Shown here: piece by piece, positions 27,851-37,503 of the stretch | How the letters are laid out: each line of letters starts with the position of its first letter | How positions within the stretch are numbered: the stretch's first letter is position 1 | Position numbers and translations under genes: made by a program | Origin: Leptospira congkakensis | GTDB taxonomy: Bacteria; Spirochaetota; Leptospiria; Leptospirales; Leptospiraceae | Reading direction: 5' to 3' | Length of the DNA stretch: 64,000 bases | Assembly: GCF_004770265.1 (NCBI RefSeq) | Contig: NZ_RQGQ01000004.1 | Span: 929,725 to 993,724, forward strand | The notes under the pieces: model-generated | Database searches by the model: none | What the model saw: the letters and a program-made list of their open reading frames with translations, nothing else | Told to the model about the DNA's origin: nothing

Positions 27851-28802
27851 TAAAAAATAAGTTTTCTGCGTTCCGGTAGAGAATTTTTTGTTTGGCCAAA
27901 TCACTAATAGGCAAATCCAAAAGCCGAGTGATGGGGTGGTTTAGGTTGTAGGGAATGTTCGGAAAGTCAGATCCAAAGTAAATTTGGTCCTGGTATCTTT
28001 CCAAATAAGAAACGGCAGCATCCACATCTTCTGCTTTCCCCGTCGCAAGGAAGTCCACAAACACCATTGTGGTATCAAGAGCCAAGTTAGGGTATACCTC
28101 AAGTAACGAAGCATAAGCGGAGATTTCATTAGCGCCCATATGAGCCACAATGATCTTTAACTTTGGATAGGTTTCTAGAAAAGGTTTAAAAAATTCGATT
28201 CCTGTAAACTCACCAGGAAGTGGTGCCGTTCCCGTATGAATCAAAATCGGAATTTGTTTATCCTGCAAATAAAGGAATGTGTCGGTTAGTTCGGGACGAT
28301 TTAGATCAAGTTTGGAGACTTCACAGTGGAGTTTAAAACCTTGGAACCCGTAATCTTCCACAGCTTTTTTTACGTAAACGAGGACTCCCTCTTCTGGATA
28401 AAAAGTTCCAAAGGGAATCGCTCCTTTCCAATTTTTATAATTAGCATAGGTCCAATCATTTAATGAAGAAGCCATACCTGCTTTGTGTGCATAATTTAAA
28501 GTAGTAAATCGTTCGATCCCATTATGATGGAGCCTTTCCACTCGTTCGGATTCCGGCAGTCGGTATCCAATGGCCCAGTTCACATTATCAAACCAGCGCC
28601 AAATCAGTTTCATCACTGTCTCAGGAAAAAAATGAGTATGGATATCAAAGATATAAGGAATTCCTAAATCACGAATTCGTTTTAAATGGTCTGGAGTTTC
28701 CGAATCTAAAATGGGTGGAAGTGAATCTCCCCTCCAAGTAAAAGGAGAAGAGATCCGAGTGTCTGGTTTGTTAGAAGACTCTACATGCTCCCCTTCTCCC
28801 AT
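27846..28802 (-). CDS. Amidohydrolase family 2 protein
   Basis: The metal-binding start IFDIHTHFFP, LILIHTG-type and IIVAHMGANE strands, and the C-terminal QIYFGSDFPNIPY (with the catalytic-type Asp) define an ACMSD/PF04909-type TIM-barrel hydrolase. Such enzymes decarboxylate or hydrolyse small aromatic or lactone compounds; this substrate is unknown. The open frame reaches further upstream into the acyl-CoA dehydrogenase gene. I use an internal ATG at MGEGEHVESS, but the true start is uncertain and no clear ribosome site is seen. It is just downstream of the acyl-CoA dehydrogenase gene. Confidence 0.8.
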   Translation of the reverse strand: MGEGEHVESSNKPDTRISSPFTWRGDSLPPILDSETPDHLKRIRDLGIPYIFDIHTHFFPETVMKLIWRWFDNVNWAIGYRLPESERVERLHHNGIERFTTLNYAHKAGMASSLNDWTYANYKNWKGAIPFGTFYPEEGVLVYVKKAVEDYGFQGFKLHCEVSKLDLNRPELTDTFLYLQDKQIPILIHTGTAPLPGEFTGIEFFKPFLETYPKLKIIVAHMGANEISAYASLLEVYPNLALDTTMVFVDFLATGKAEDVDAAVSYLERYQDQIYFGSDFPNIPYNLNHPITRLLDLPISDLAKQKILYRNAENLFFK

Positions 28803-28845
28803 AAAACATGCGTAACAGGGAAGAAGAGGATTTGTATCTGCTTTT

Positions 28846-30600
28846 TTATGCAGTGACTGGTGCTTTCTTTCCACGAATCTTTGTTAGGTTCGAAGCAAGG
28901 ATTGCCGAACTATCAAGAATGTATGCGTCTGTAATAGATTTACGATAGTTTCGTCTTTCTACTTTCGAACGACCAATACTTCTTTCGAGTAACAAACTAT
29001 TGTGGAAACGGGCTGCCGACTCAACCACTTCAAAAGCCAACTCTTCGCGTAGTGGAGTGGAATCGATTTCAGCAAACTCAGCCACAACCGATTCAAATTG
29101 TTTGAATAGATCATTTAGGCCATTACTTGCTGTAAAGGTTCCCATTTCTGCTTTCAAGTATTCACGGTAGATTCCTGTTTCTGTCATTCCGGAAACAATT
29201 CCCCCGATACAAGCAACCGTTTGGAGTTGTGTGGTTCCTTCATAGATATTAGTGATTCGCACATCACGATAAAGTCGTGCTACATCATAATCCTCTGTGT
29301 ATCCCGATCCACCATGAATTTGCATAGAATCATAAGCTACGAGGTTTGCCATTTCCGTAATATAGTATTTAGAAAGTGGAGTGAATAGAGAGGCAAGTTT
29401 TTCCCATTTCTTAAAGGATTCATCTTTTTTGATGTCCTTTTCAGTAAGACCTTTCATCTTTCCTCGTTCTTCTTTCCAACGATACTGGTCTACTGCGTAA
29501 CTTGCTTCATACAAAATACAACGCATGGCAGCGACTTCCCGTTCCATTCTTTCCAACATTTTTTTCACAGCAGTGATGTTGTTGATGGTTTTACCAAATT
29601 GAACTCTTTCTTCCGCATACTTTTTACCTTCGAAGTAAGCAGCAGTTGCAATCCCCATCGCTTGGGCCGCAATGTTGAGGCGAGCTTGGTTCATCATGGC
29701 CATAGAATACTTGATAAGTCCTTTGCCTTCATCACCAATGAGAATTCCCGGACTATTTTCAAAAACCACTTCACAAGTAGGAGAACAATGAAGTCCCATT
29801 TTCTTTTCAATAGATGCAACGAATATATCTTTGGAGTGAACTAAAAAGAAAGAAAGTCCACGGGCTCCACTGGTTGTGGTTCCTGTTCTTGCAAGTGTGA
29901 GAATGATAGAAGGTGCATTTCCAAACCCACAAGCATGAGTGATGAATCGTTTGGTTCCAGTAATCTTCCAAGTTCCATCTTCGCCTTTCACTGCTTTGGT
30001 TTGTAAGTTCGGAAGGTCCGATCCGTAGTTAGGTTCAGTGAGTGCCATCGCACCACAAAGTTCACCGGCTGCCATCTTCGGAACAAATTCATGGATCATT
30101 TCATCTGTTCCAAATCGTTCCACAGTTTCTGCAAGGTTCATACAACCAAGAGTGATGGCAAGTGACCCATCTCCACGAGAAACACATTCAGATAACATTG
30201 ATTGTACGACAGAAGGAAGACCGAGTCCACCGTAATGTCTATGGATTCCGTATGGAAGGAGTCCTGCTGATTTGATTTTTTCTACCACATCGAGCATAGC
30301 TTTTGGAAATCCGACTTGGCCGTCTTTGTATTTGAGACCTTCTTCATCCATTTGTTTAGCAATTTGGGAAATGTCGTTTCCGGCAATGTCTCCACCTGCT
30401 TCTAAGGTAGAGCGGTAAAATTCAATAGCGTCTTCGTAGTTTCCGGGTGCGAAAGTGAGTTCTTCCTTTCCCGATTTTTGGTATTCTGCAAAGTCTTCGA
30501 AACCTTGTTCGTATTGGTCTACCACCTCGTTCCAAGGGGTAAGAGAATCAAAATGATCAATAAGGTCATCGTTATCGTTAAAATAGTTATTGGAAATCAT
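28846..30600 (-). CDS. Acyl-CoA dehydrogenase
   Basis: The 584-residue protein carries the flavin-binding signatures [15 protein letters not shown] and [16 protein letters not shown], the R-rich FGKTI segment, and the C-terminal [31 protein letters not shown] holds the probable catalytic Glu. It oxidises an acyl-CoA to the enoyl-CoA with FAD, as in the beta-oxidation on which leptospires depend. AAGGAG precedes the ATG. The C-terminal 100 residues are the extra domain of the larger subgroup. Confidence 0.93.
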   Translation of the reverse strand: MISNNYFNDNDDLIDHFDSLTPWNEVVDQYEQGFEDFAEYQKSGKEELTFAPGNYEDAIEFYRSTLEAGGDIAGNDISQIAKQMDEEGLKYKDGQVGFPKAMLDVVEKIKSAGLLPYGIHRHYGGLGLPSVVQSMLSECVSRGDGSLAITLGCMNLAETVERFGTDEMIHEFVPKMAAGELCGAMALTEPNYGSDLPNLQTKAVKGEDGTWKITGTKRFITHACGFGNAPSIILTLARTGTTTSGARGLSFFLVHSKDIFVASIEKKMGLHCSPTCEVVFENSPGILIGDEGKGLIKYSMAMMNQARLNIAAQAMGIATAAYFEGKKYAEERVQFGKTINNITAVKKMLERMEREVAAMRCILYEASYAVDQYRWKEERGKMKGLTEKDIKKDESFKKWEKLASLFTPLSKYYITEMANLVAYDSMQIHGGSGYTEDYDVARLYRDVRITNIYEGTTQLQTVACIGGIVSGMTETGIYREYLKAEMGTFTASNGLNDLFKQFESVVAEFAEIDSTPLREELAFEVVESAARFHNSLLLERSIGRSKVERRNYRKSITDAYILDSSAILASNLTKIRGKKAPVTA

Positions 30601-30734
30601 ACAGTCGGCTCCTTAAGCAGGACTTTCACAGTTTCACTCAAAGATCAAAAAGGTGAGGAGAATTACAAATAATTTTCCCCTCTTCCCTACTGAACGAAAC
30701 CTGGCAGCGTTAAGTTAATGGTGTTAGACAAGGA

Positions 30735-32273
30735 TTACTTGATGCGATTTGCCAAAGTTTGGATGTCTTCAATATGTTCTGAAAGTACTCGCGTATTTTC
30801 AGCCACAACTTGAACGGCATCTTCTATACTTTCTGCGGCCCGCATCACTTCCTGGTTTCCCAGTGATTGTTCTTTGGCGATGGTTTCGAGTTGAGAAGAA
30901 AGGTCTTTTAATTCTTTTTGTGATTCCACAACTCTTGCATTTAATCTTTGCAAGTCGACAAACTTCTCGTTAAAATCGGTCACCTTATTTTGAATATTCA
31001 CCATTTCCTTTTCTTGGTTCTGTGCCAGGTCGTTGGCTTCTTTTGCGGAATGATTTCCCTTTAAGAGATCAGACTTAGATTTGAGAATGGTTTTGGAAAT
31101 GATACTGGCATTTGTTGCTGAGTTATCGGCAAGTTTAGCTACCTCTTGGGCAACCACTGCAAACCCGCGACCATGTTCCCCTGCCCTTGCCGCTTCAATC
31201 GAAGCATTGAGCGCCAGGAGATTTGTTTGGTCAGCGATTTCTTTCATGATTTGGTTTACATCTTCTACCTTTTGGAAACTAGAACTCACTTCCGACAAAA
31301 TTGAATTTAGATTTTCCATGGAGCCTGTCACTAAATTACTAAACTTAGATGATTCGTTAATTAGGTCTGAGATGGAATCAATTTCTAAACGAACCGATTT
31401 GACAATTCCTTCTAAGGTTTGGCTTTCTTCGTTTAATGTTTCAATCCTTTTGTATTGGTCTTTCACAAAGGAAAAAGAGTTTTCCGTAGATTGAGAAATC
31501 TCTGTTAAAGAAGCTGAGATTTCTTCAATGGATGCTGCTTGGTTTTGAACAAGTCCGTTCAAATCGTTCGCAAAAATTTTAAGTGAGGCAACAGAAGCAT
31601 TCAGGCTTTCTCCTGTTTCCACCATGGCTTCTTTTTGTTTTTCCATCACTTTGGAATGTTCTTCCGATGTATTTTTTCCGAGCACCGCTTCATCCCGAAT
31701 GGAGATGAGTAATCCAACCATTTTTCCAATCACAACCGTAGCCATGATCAGGAAAAAAACTTTTACAATTTCAACAGGCAAAGAAATGGAATAAGCCATT
31801 TTATGTGTATCGTTACGATCAATAAACTCCATTCCTGTCATTCCCGCAAATACCAAAGATCCCACTTGCACTATAACAAGCATTGCACCTAAAACATAAG
31901 TTTGGCGGGAAGAAAATAAAAAACCAGAATAGAGAAGGATAAAAAAGGAAATGATATAATTGACCCCGTCCTTTAAAGCAGAGGATGCAATGTCCAAATC
32001 AATGATACTTTGTCCCCAAGTATTAGAACCAATCAGAATGATATCGATGAAAACAAACCAAAAGGCATAAGGGTTTTTTCTTTTTTTCAATAAAACAAAC
32101 TGAGTGAGTGCCACCATTCCATAAAAGAAAGTAGTACAAAGCATCATAAGAAGTTGGTCTCTATGGAGTGAACCCAAACTCCCCAGAATCCCTAAAATAA
32201 AAATCACAAGGAGAGTGATGCGGATGGAATTTATGGTTTTCGTGGCTTTTAGGGAATAAGAATCCAGATGCAT
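30735..32273 (-). CDS. Methyl-accepting chemotaxis protein with a multi-helix membrane domain
   Basis: The N-terminal 190 residues form about six membrane helices with no periplasmic ligand domain. The cytoplasmic part follows without a clear HAMP domain. It contains long coiled-coil stretches and the highly conserved hairpin [20 protein letters not shown] and [16 protein letters not shown]. It would signal through CheA/CheW to the flagella. The membrane-only sensor suggests an energy, membrane or small-molecule stimulus. It is divergent from the GTPase gene, and the Zur-like boxes lie between them. Confidence 0.92.
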   Translation of the reverse strand: MHLDSYSLKATKTINSIRITLLVIFILGILGSLGSLHRDQLLMMLCTTFFYGMVALTQFVLLKKRKNPYAFWFVFIDIILIGSNTWGQSIIDLDIASSALKDGVNYIISFFILLYSGFLFSSRQTYVLGAMLVIVQVGSLVFAGMTGMEFIDRNDTHKMAYSISLPVEIVKVFFLIMATVVIGKMVGLLISIRDEAVLGKNTSEEHSKVMEKQKEAMVETGESLNASVASLKIFANDLNGLVQNQAASIEEISASLTEISQSTENSFSFVKDQYKRIETLNEESQTLEGIVKSVRLEIDSISDLINESSKFSNLVTGSMENLNSILSEVSSSFQKVEDVNQIMKEIADQTNLLALNASIEAARAGEHGRGFAVVAQEVAKLADNSATNASIISKTILKSKSDLLKGNHSAKEANDLAQNQEKEMVNIQNKVTDFNEKFVDLQRLNARVVESQKELKDLSSQLETIAKEQSLGNQEVMRAAESIEDAVQVVAENTRVLSEHIEDIQTLANRIK

Positions 32274-32359
32274 TTCTAAAGAATTTGAACTTAGTTCATA
32301 AAAAGCAAGGATTTCCCCGTATTTTTAGGGGAAAGTCGAAGTTTCAGCCTAAAACCATA

Positions 32360-32378
32360 AATGCAACAAAATTGCGTT
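32360..32378 (+). promoter_or_regulatory. Zur-like operator, distal copy
   Basis: AATGCAA-CAAAA-TTGCGTT has one mismatch to a perfect 7-5-7 palindrome, and flanking ATA/TAT pairs extend it. It lies 50 nt, centre to centre, from the proximal copy, close to five helical turns. Confidence 0.6.
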
Positions 32379-32409
32379 TATCCGTTGACAAGATTTCCCG
32401 AAGAAAACA

Positions 32410-32428
32410 AATGCAACTATATTGCATT
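32410..32428 (+). promoter_or_regulatory. Zur-like operator, proximal copy
   Basis: AATGCAA-CTATA-TTGCATT is a perfect 7-5-7 palindrome ending 12 nt before the GTPase ATG. The central TATATT (32418-32423) may be a -10 element, so a bound repressor would block transcription. TTGACA occurs at 32385-32390, but its spacing to TATATT is too long for a normal promoter. Confidence 0.65.
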
Positions 32429-32440
32429 AAGGAAAATCCA

Positions 32441-33682
32441 ATGAAACCAAAAATTCCAGTCACAGTTCTCTCTGGATTTTTAGGAGCGGGCAAAACCACC
32501 CTTCTAAACCACATCTTATCCAACCGCGAAGGCCTTCGAGTGGCAGTCATTGTGAATGATATGAGTGAAGTAAATATTGACGCAAAACTTGTTGCCTCCG
32601 GTGGCAGTTTGAGTCGCACCAATGAAAAGTTAGTGGAGATGTCCAACGGTTGTATCTGCTGTACCCTTCGTGAAGACTTACTCATCGAGATCACCAAACT
32701 TGCTAAAGACGGAAAATTTGATTCGATACTCATCGAATCCACCGGAATTTCAGAACCCCTTCCCATTGCTGAGACCTTTACCTTTGCCGATGAAAACGGC
32801 GTCAGTTTATCGGATATCGTTAGCCTTGACTCTATGATTACTGTTGTGGATGCTGTTAACTTTTTAAAAGATTTTCAAAGTTTGGATTCATTGAGTGAAC
32901 GTAAATTAGGTGCCGGTGAAGATGATGACCGCGATATTGTAGACTTACTAGTAGACCAAGTGGAATTTAGCGATACGATCATAGTAAACAAAATCAGTTT
33001 GTTATCGGAAGAAAAAAAGAATAAACTTCTTACCATCTTACGTTCCTTAAATGCGGATGCTGAAATCATCACCACAGATTATAGTAAAGTCCCTCTATCC
33101 AAAGTTTTGAATACAGGGAGATTTGATTTTGATAAGGCAAGCCAGTCTCCTTTATGGCTCAAAGAACTCCGAGGGGAACATGTTCCCGAAACCGAAGAGT
33201 ATGGAATCAAAAGTTTTGTATATGGGAATAGACGTCCCTTCCATCCGGAACGTTTTTACCAGTGGTTGCATTCGGAAAAACTAGGTGTGGTTCGGGCCAA
33301 AGGTTTTGTTTGGCTCGCAAGTAAAATGGACTGGGTTCTTCTCTACTCGCAAGCAGGTAATTTATCCTCTTATAAACCCGAAGGGTATTGGTGGGCGAGT
33401 ATTCCAGACGAAGAGATCCCTGATGATCCTGATGTATTTGAAAATTTACAAACACACTGGTTAGAACCTTGGGGGGACAGGCGCCAAGAGATTGTTCTCA
33501 TTGGTCGTGATATGGATGAAAAAAAATTAAGAAACTCTCTCGATAAATGTCTGTTAAGTGAAAAAGAATATAAGGAAGGGCCAGAAGTTTGGGCAAAATT
33601 TGACGATCCATTTCCAGATTGGGATGCAATGATCGAGAACGTAGATGAAACTTCTATCTCACAAGAAGAATCAAAGGTATAA
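32441..33682 (+). CDS. COG0523 G3E GTPase, zinc-chaperone-like (CobW/ZigA/ZNG1 family)
   Basis: The 413-residue protein has Walker [13 protein letters not shown] (about residues 9-20), the family's metal-binding motif [12 protein letters not shown], the switch and ESTGISEP segment, and NKIS in the NKxD position. The CobW C-terminal domain follows ([19 protein letters not shown] through GYWWA). Relatives hand zinc to client enzymes under starvation, and members carrying a Zur box are normally zinc-linked rather than cobalamin-linked. I chose the ATG after AAGGA; the open frame continues 52 codons upstream but crosses both operator boxes. Confidence 0.9.
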   Translation: MKPKIPVTVLSGFLGAGKTTLLNHILSNREGLRVAVIVNDMSEVNIDAKLVASGGSLSRTNEKLVEMSNGCICCTLREDLLIEITKLAKDGKFDSILIESTGISEPLPIAETFTFADENGVSLSDIVSLDSMITVVDAVNFLKDFQSLDSLSERKLGAGEDDDRDIVDLLVDQVEFSDTIIVNKISLLSEEKKNKLLTILRSLNADAEIITTDYSKVPLSKVLNTGRFDFDKASQSPLWLKELRGEHVPETEEYGIKSFVYGNRRPFHPERFYQWLHSEKLGVVRAKGFVWLASKMDWVLLYSQAGNLSSYKPEGYWWASIPDEEIPDDPDVFENLQTHWLEPWGDRRQEIVLIGRDMDEKKLRNSLDKCLLSEKEYKEGPEVWAKFDDPFPDWDAMIENVDETSISQEESKV

Positions 33683-33699
33683 AGGATTTTGGGAAATAG

Positions 33700-33718
33700 G
33701 CCGGTAGAGCTTACCGGC
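33700..33718 (+). terminator. GC-rich hairpin after the GTPase gene
   Basis: GCCGGTA-GAGCT-TACCGGC is a 7-bp stem with a 5-nt loop, 18 nt after the stop. The following tract is A-rich on the plus strand rather than T-rich, so terminator activity is uncertain. Confidence 0.45.
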
Positions 33719-33800
33719 AGACACGAAAAAAACCAGAATGAAAACCTACATGAAGTGAATTGTAATTTATCCGATTCCTTCTTTTAGTATTAAGATTCCG

Positions 33801-34280
33801 TTAACTTTGAATTGGTATATAGGGACCACCTGTTTCTCCCCAACTCCATTTGGGCATAGGTTCGTTCGTATCCATAAGGTTAGTTGTTAGATGAGAATTA
33901 ATTACAGCAAGCCGTGTGCCCCATTCAATATATCCTACAAATGCGGAACGAAACTCAGGATCGCTTTTCAGTCCAACTTCATCGGCTGTTTGCAAAAGTA
34001 AATGAACCCAACGTTTTCTCATTTCTTCCGTTAACATTTTTCCAATGTGTTTTCCTATCATTTGAGAATGGCTTCCTCCATCTTTCGAAGTATACAATGT
34101 GCCACCGCCAAAAACTTCAGAGACAAAATGAGAGACATGTTTTACATGTTCCGGCGACATATCACCAAATACCTTTCCCAGTAAGTCGTCTTTTAAAACT
34201 TTGTCATAAAACTGAGTAAACAAAACTTCAAAAGTTTTTTCATCACCCGCCCACTCAAATAGTGTTGGTATTTTTTTCAT
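33801..34280 (-). CDS. Truncated haemoglobin, group II-like
   Basis: The 159-residue protein matches the 2/2 globin fold: FTQFYDKVLKDDLL (B/C helices), HVSHFVSEVFGGG (E region), then SHSQMIGKH with the likely proximal haem His, followed by WVHLLLQTADEVGL and the EWGTRLAVI G-helix. Such globins bind O2, NO or peroxides and serve in detoxification or redox. It starts at an ATG whose A is also the last base of the upstream TGA stop (TGATG), so it is translationally coupled to the HEAT-repeat lipoprotein gene. That pairing is unusual. Confidence 0.85.
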   Translation of the reverse strand: MKKIPTLFEWAGDEKTFEVLFTQFYDKVLKDDLLGKVFGDMSPEHVKHVSHFVSEVFGGGTLYTSKDGGSHSQMIGKHIGKMLTEEMRKRWVHLLLQTADEVGLKSDPEFRSAFVGYIEWGTRLAVINSHLTTNLMDTNEPMPKWSWGETGGPYIPIQS

Positions 34281-35842
34281 CAATTCCCCTTGGCCCACTC
34301 GTTCCAATCTTTGGCAGTTCGAAATTTTTGTCCTGTGATCGCAGTGAGTGCATAATAACTCAATTTTCGTTTCTCAGAATCATCTCCGTTGGCATGGACC
34401 AACAAAAGAGGAATTGATTTTTTATCCTTTCGTTTGGCAATTTCTTCCATCGCAGGTCTGTAGACATCTGCATCTTTGGATTTTGTTGCTTCCTCAAGGA
34501 TGAGGCGGGCTTCTTCTGTGGGGATGAGAGCCACTGTCGAAAGGATTTGTGGAGACATTTTTGGACGATCGACTAACAATTCTTTTAGTTTTGGAAGGCT
34601 TGTGGGATCGGCAATGGAACCAAGTGCTTCCAAAGCATAAACCATAAGTTTTGCATCACCCATATCAAGTGCTTGGATGAGATCAGGAACTGCTTCTTTA
34701 GCACCAAGAATTCCCAATGCCCAAGCAGAACCATAAGGCCCTTCTGTTTCCCCAGATAACAAAACTTTTCTAAGGATGGGAACAGAAGCCTTGTCCCCAA
34801 TCCAACCGAGTGCTTCTGCAAAACTATCACGTTCTGGAGTAGATGGTTTTCCAAGTAACTCTTCAATACGGAGTCTTCCCTCTTTATACCTTTGCCGTCC
34901 TACAATTTTTGCAGCACTTCCCCAACTTTTTGTTTCCTTTCCATTTAACAGACCAAAGGCTAACTTTGCTGCTTCTTTCGAAGGAATCGAACACAGTACA
35001 TCAGTTGTATAAAGTTTGGTTTCCGCATCTTCAGAACTTAAAAACAGAAAAACCTTGGGAACCACAGAAGGATTTCCAATTTCAATCAGAGCCATGGAAG
35101 CATTTTCTTTTCCTTTGCTATAAGGAAGACCCAGTGCTTTCACAAGAACATCATTTGCATTTTTTGCTTTGATCCTTCCGAGAGCCAAATAAGCAGCAGC
35201 AAGAGTGGGAGATTCATCTTGCATTTTTGTAAGACCAAGTAAATAAGATTCAGAAGCACTTACCTTTAACTTCCCCAGTGCCATCGCATAGGTTTTGTCT
35301 TTTTCCCGATCTTTGTTTTTGGATGCCAAACTTAAAATTTGTGAACCAACAGAACTCGCACCAATTTGTACAAGTGCATCCACTGCCTGCAATCGAAGAG
35401 TAGGATTTGCATCATCTAACAAAGGATAAATGCGAATTCCCACCGAAGGATCTTTCATCCTTGTGAGGGCATCTAAATAAACATCTTTGGGATTCTCCGC
35501 ATCCGACCACATCAAATTGGCAATGGTAGTCGAAGAAGATTTGTCTTTTAAATCCCCGAGGGCAATGGCAGCACCCGCACGCACCCCCGGTTCCTTATCT
35601 GATAAAAGTTTTTTTAATTTGGAGATGGCTGATCTTTCTTCCCGACTGCCTAGTTGTATGGCCGCTTGGGAACGAGTGAAGGTGTCAGTTGAATCTAGTT
35701 TTTCCAATAGTTCTTTTGTGGTTGGTTCTTCTGACACAATTTCCTCTACGGAGTTTGTATCCTGCTTCACCGGGACTGGATCACAATTCAAAATAAGAAA
35801 AAGAATTAAAAAAAAGAAAAAAGAACTCCGATTCGTTTGCAT
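34280..35842 (-). CDS. HEAT-repeat lipoprotein
   Basis: A signal with the lipobox LILNC (about Cys 20) is followed by 500 residues of tandem HEAT/PBS-lyase-type helical repeats of about 31-38 residues each, for example GVRAGAAIALGDLKDKSSS, SPTLAAAYLALGRIKAKN and PYGSAWALGILGAKEAV. This gives a curved solenoid suited to protein binding at the outer face of a membrane. Ligand unknown. The ATG used gives a compact signal; the frame runs six codons further. A globin gene follows with a one-base overlap. Confidence 0.8.
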   Translation of the reverse strand: MQTNRSSFFFFLILFLILNCDPVPVKQDTNSVEEIVSEEPTTKELLEKLDSTDTFTRSQAAIQLGSREERSAISKLKKLLSDKEPGVRAGAAIALGDLKDKSSSTTIANLMWSDAENPKDVYLDALTRMKDPSVGIRIYPLLDDANPTLRLQAVDALVQIGASSVGSQILSLASKNKDREKDKTYAMALGKLKVSASESYLLGLTKMQDESPTLAAAYLALGRIKAKNANDVLVKALGLPYSKGKENASMALIEIGNPSVVPKVFLFLSSEDAETKLYTTDVLCSIPSKEAAKLAFGLLNGKETKSWGSAAKIVGRQRYKEGRLRIEELLGKPSTPERDSFAEALGWIGDKASVPILRKVLLSGETEGPYGSAWALGILGAKEAVPDLIQALDMGDAKLMVYALEALGSIADPTSLPKLKELLVDRPKMSPQILSTVALIPTEEARLILEEATKSKDADVYRPAMEEIAKRKDKKSIPLLLVHANGDDSEKRKLSYYALTAITGQKFRTAKDWNEWAKGN

Positions 35843-35953
35843 GCCAGACAAATGTCTCAATTTAAAAATCTGTCTACAAGTGATAATTCATAAGTAAGGA
35901 ATGATTTTTTTAATTTCATCCCTTACGTTCGCAAACGTTTTTAGTTAGTTCAT

Positions 35954-37462
35954 TTACAATGATAGTAAAAATCGAATCATACTGGCACGATCCGATACAT
36001 TCAGGGCTAAAAAATATTTTTTACTTTTTTCGGCTTCCCCGCCATGCCAAAGAATGGCTTCGTCCAAAGTTTTTGCACGACCATCATGTAAATACCGAGC
36101 CCTTCCATTGACAGTTCCGAGAAGGCCGATCCCCCAAAGTGGTGCCGTTCTCCATTCTCTCTCGTTTGCTTCCCCATCGGCTTTCCCATCAGCAAGATCC
36201 TCACCCATATCATGCAAAAGTAAATCGGTATAAGGACGTATGGTTTGGTTGGAAAGGAGTGGGTTCGAAACATTCGTTCCCGTAACCATTTTTTCCGTAT
36301 GACATTTGTTACATCCTGCCATAAAAAAATGTTTTTTGCCAGTGAGAATTGCTGGTAAATTTGGATTCCGACGAACAGGCACCGCAACTAGTTGCATATA
36401 TTTCGTAATGGCTAGAATTTTTTCTTCTGGGACTTCTGGGTTCCCACCACTCGTAGCAGCAGAACAAGAGGTTTGGGTCAAAGAACAATTTTCCGATGAA
36501 AACATAGGACTTGTGATTCCAATATCACCAGAAAAGGCGGCCGAGTTTTGGCGTTTGAGATTTGGTGCATTTGCCTTCCACCCAAAACGGCCGAGAGATT
36601 TTCCACTTCCCGTAAGATCCCAAATCCAATTGGGCCTTCCGGAAATTCCATCCCCATCTAAATCAAGTGGATCCGATTTTTTTAAGATGGTCTCTTCAGA
36701 AACAGATTCTAAAAGACCAAGGCCGATGACTTGTTGTGTCAACCGAACAGAAGTTTTGTGATTTGTATCGAATGGGCCATACCCAAGTCCACTAAATACT
36801 AAATTAGGTTTTCGAAGCGAATAGGAACTTCCATCCAAATACGTTCCAGTGATGGTATCATATTCGAAATGAACCTCCCCTTCTGGAGTCACACCGGCAA
36901 CTGCATTTGGTTGGAATTGAGTTCCATAAACTGGTTCTGGATCATTTCCTTTGCTTCCAGCACCTAACCGAACCAAGGTGAAAATTAGAGGATCTCCGTC
37001 ATCTTCTACTGCTCTTCCATTTCCCAAATGACAACCCAAACAGGAATTGGTATGAAAAAAAGGTCCAAGCCCATCCCGGTCTGGTAAACCAGCAGAAAAA
37101 CCTGCTGTCCAAGGAACTTCAAAGACAGCCTGCCCCACAGTAAAATCGGAGATTGTTGTTAAGGGAGCATTTTTTCCAAATTGAAGGAAGGCACGAGCAT
37201 CAGTTACGAAACTCGTCATGGCCTTTCCACCAGAAAGTTCTTCCCCTTCTTCGTATTCCCAAGGAAATTTTTCCGTTTGAGACAAACCGAGTAAGGCCAA
37301 ACAAGAATCATCGGCACAAAGTTTTTTCTCAGATGGGCATCCCAAAACTGATGTATTACTTACAAACTCAGGGAATTTGACTCCCGTAGAACAGGCGCTT
37401 GATTCCACAAACGCACATCCAGAATAACAACAAAGAACCAGGAAAAATAGAAATAATCTCAT
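35954..37462 (-). CDS. DUF1111 dihaem c-type cytochrome-like protein, exported (paralogue)
   Basis: A signal-type start with the lipobox LCCYSGC precedes about 485 residues with two haem-binding CxxCH sites, SCLGCH in the first third and GCNKCHTEKM in the last third. It shares long blocks with the DUF1111 protein of the iron operon: ESFSLRKP-like, GDGISGRPNWIW, LGRFGWKANAPNL, FSGDIGIT and EWRTAPLWGIGLL. The family (COG3488) is labelled thiol oxidoreductase but resembles dihaem peroxidases. No imelysin gene adjoins it here. The ATG chosen lies inside the open frame, which otherwise runs into the next gene. Confidence 0.82.
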   Translation of the reverse strand: MRLFLFFLVLCCYSGCAFVESSACSTGVKFPEFVSNTSVLGCPSEKKLCADDSCLALLGLSQTEKFPWEYEEGEELSGGKAMTSFVTDARAFLQFGKNAPLTTISDFTVGQAVFEVPWTAGFSAGLPDRDGLGPFFHTNSCLGCHLGNGRAVEDDGDPLIFTLVRLGAGSKGNDPEPVYGTQFQPNAVAGVTPEGEVHFEYDTITGTYLDGSSYSLRKPNLVFSGLGYGPFDTNHKTSVRLTQQVIGLGLLESVSEETILKKSDPLDLDGDGISGRPNWIWDLTGSGKSLGRFGWKANAPNLKRQNSAAFSGDIGITSPMFSSENCSLTQTSCSAATSGGNPEVPEEKILAITKYMQLVAVPVRRNPNLPAILTGKKHFFMAGCNKCHTEKMVTGTNVSNPLLSNQTIRPYTDLLLHDMGEDLADGKADGEANEREWRTAPLWGIGLLGTVNGRARYLHDGRAKTLDEAILWHGGEAEKSKKYFLALNVSDRASMIRFLLSL

Positions 37463-37503
37463 TAACAAAAATAAATCCAATAAAATACGAATCGAAATAT
37501 TAA

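Noticed and set aside
32285..32440. N-terminal extension of the COG0523 GTPase
   Set aside because: The frame is open but crosses both operator palindromes, and the downstream ATG has a ribosome site and matches the family's normal start.
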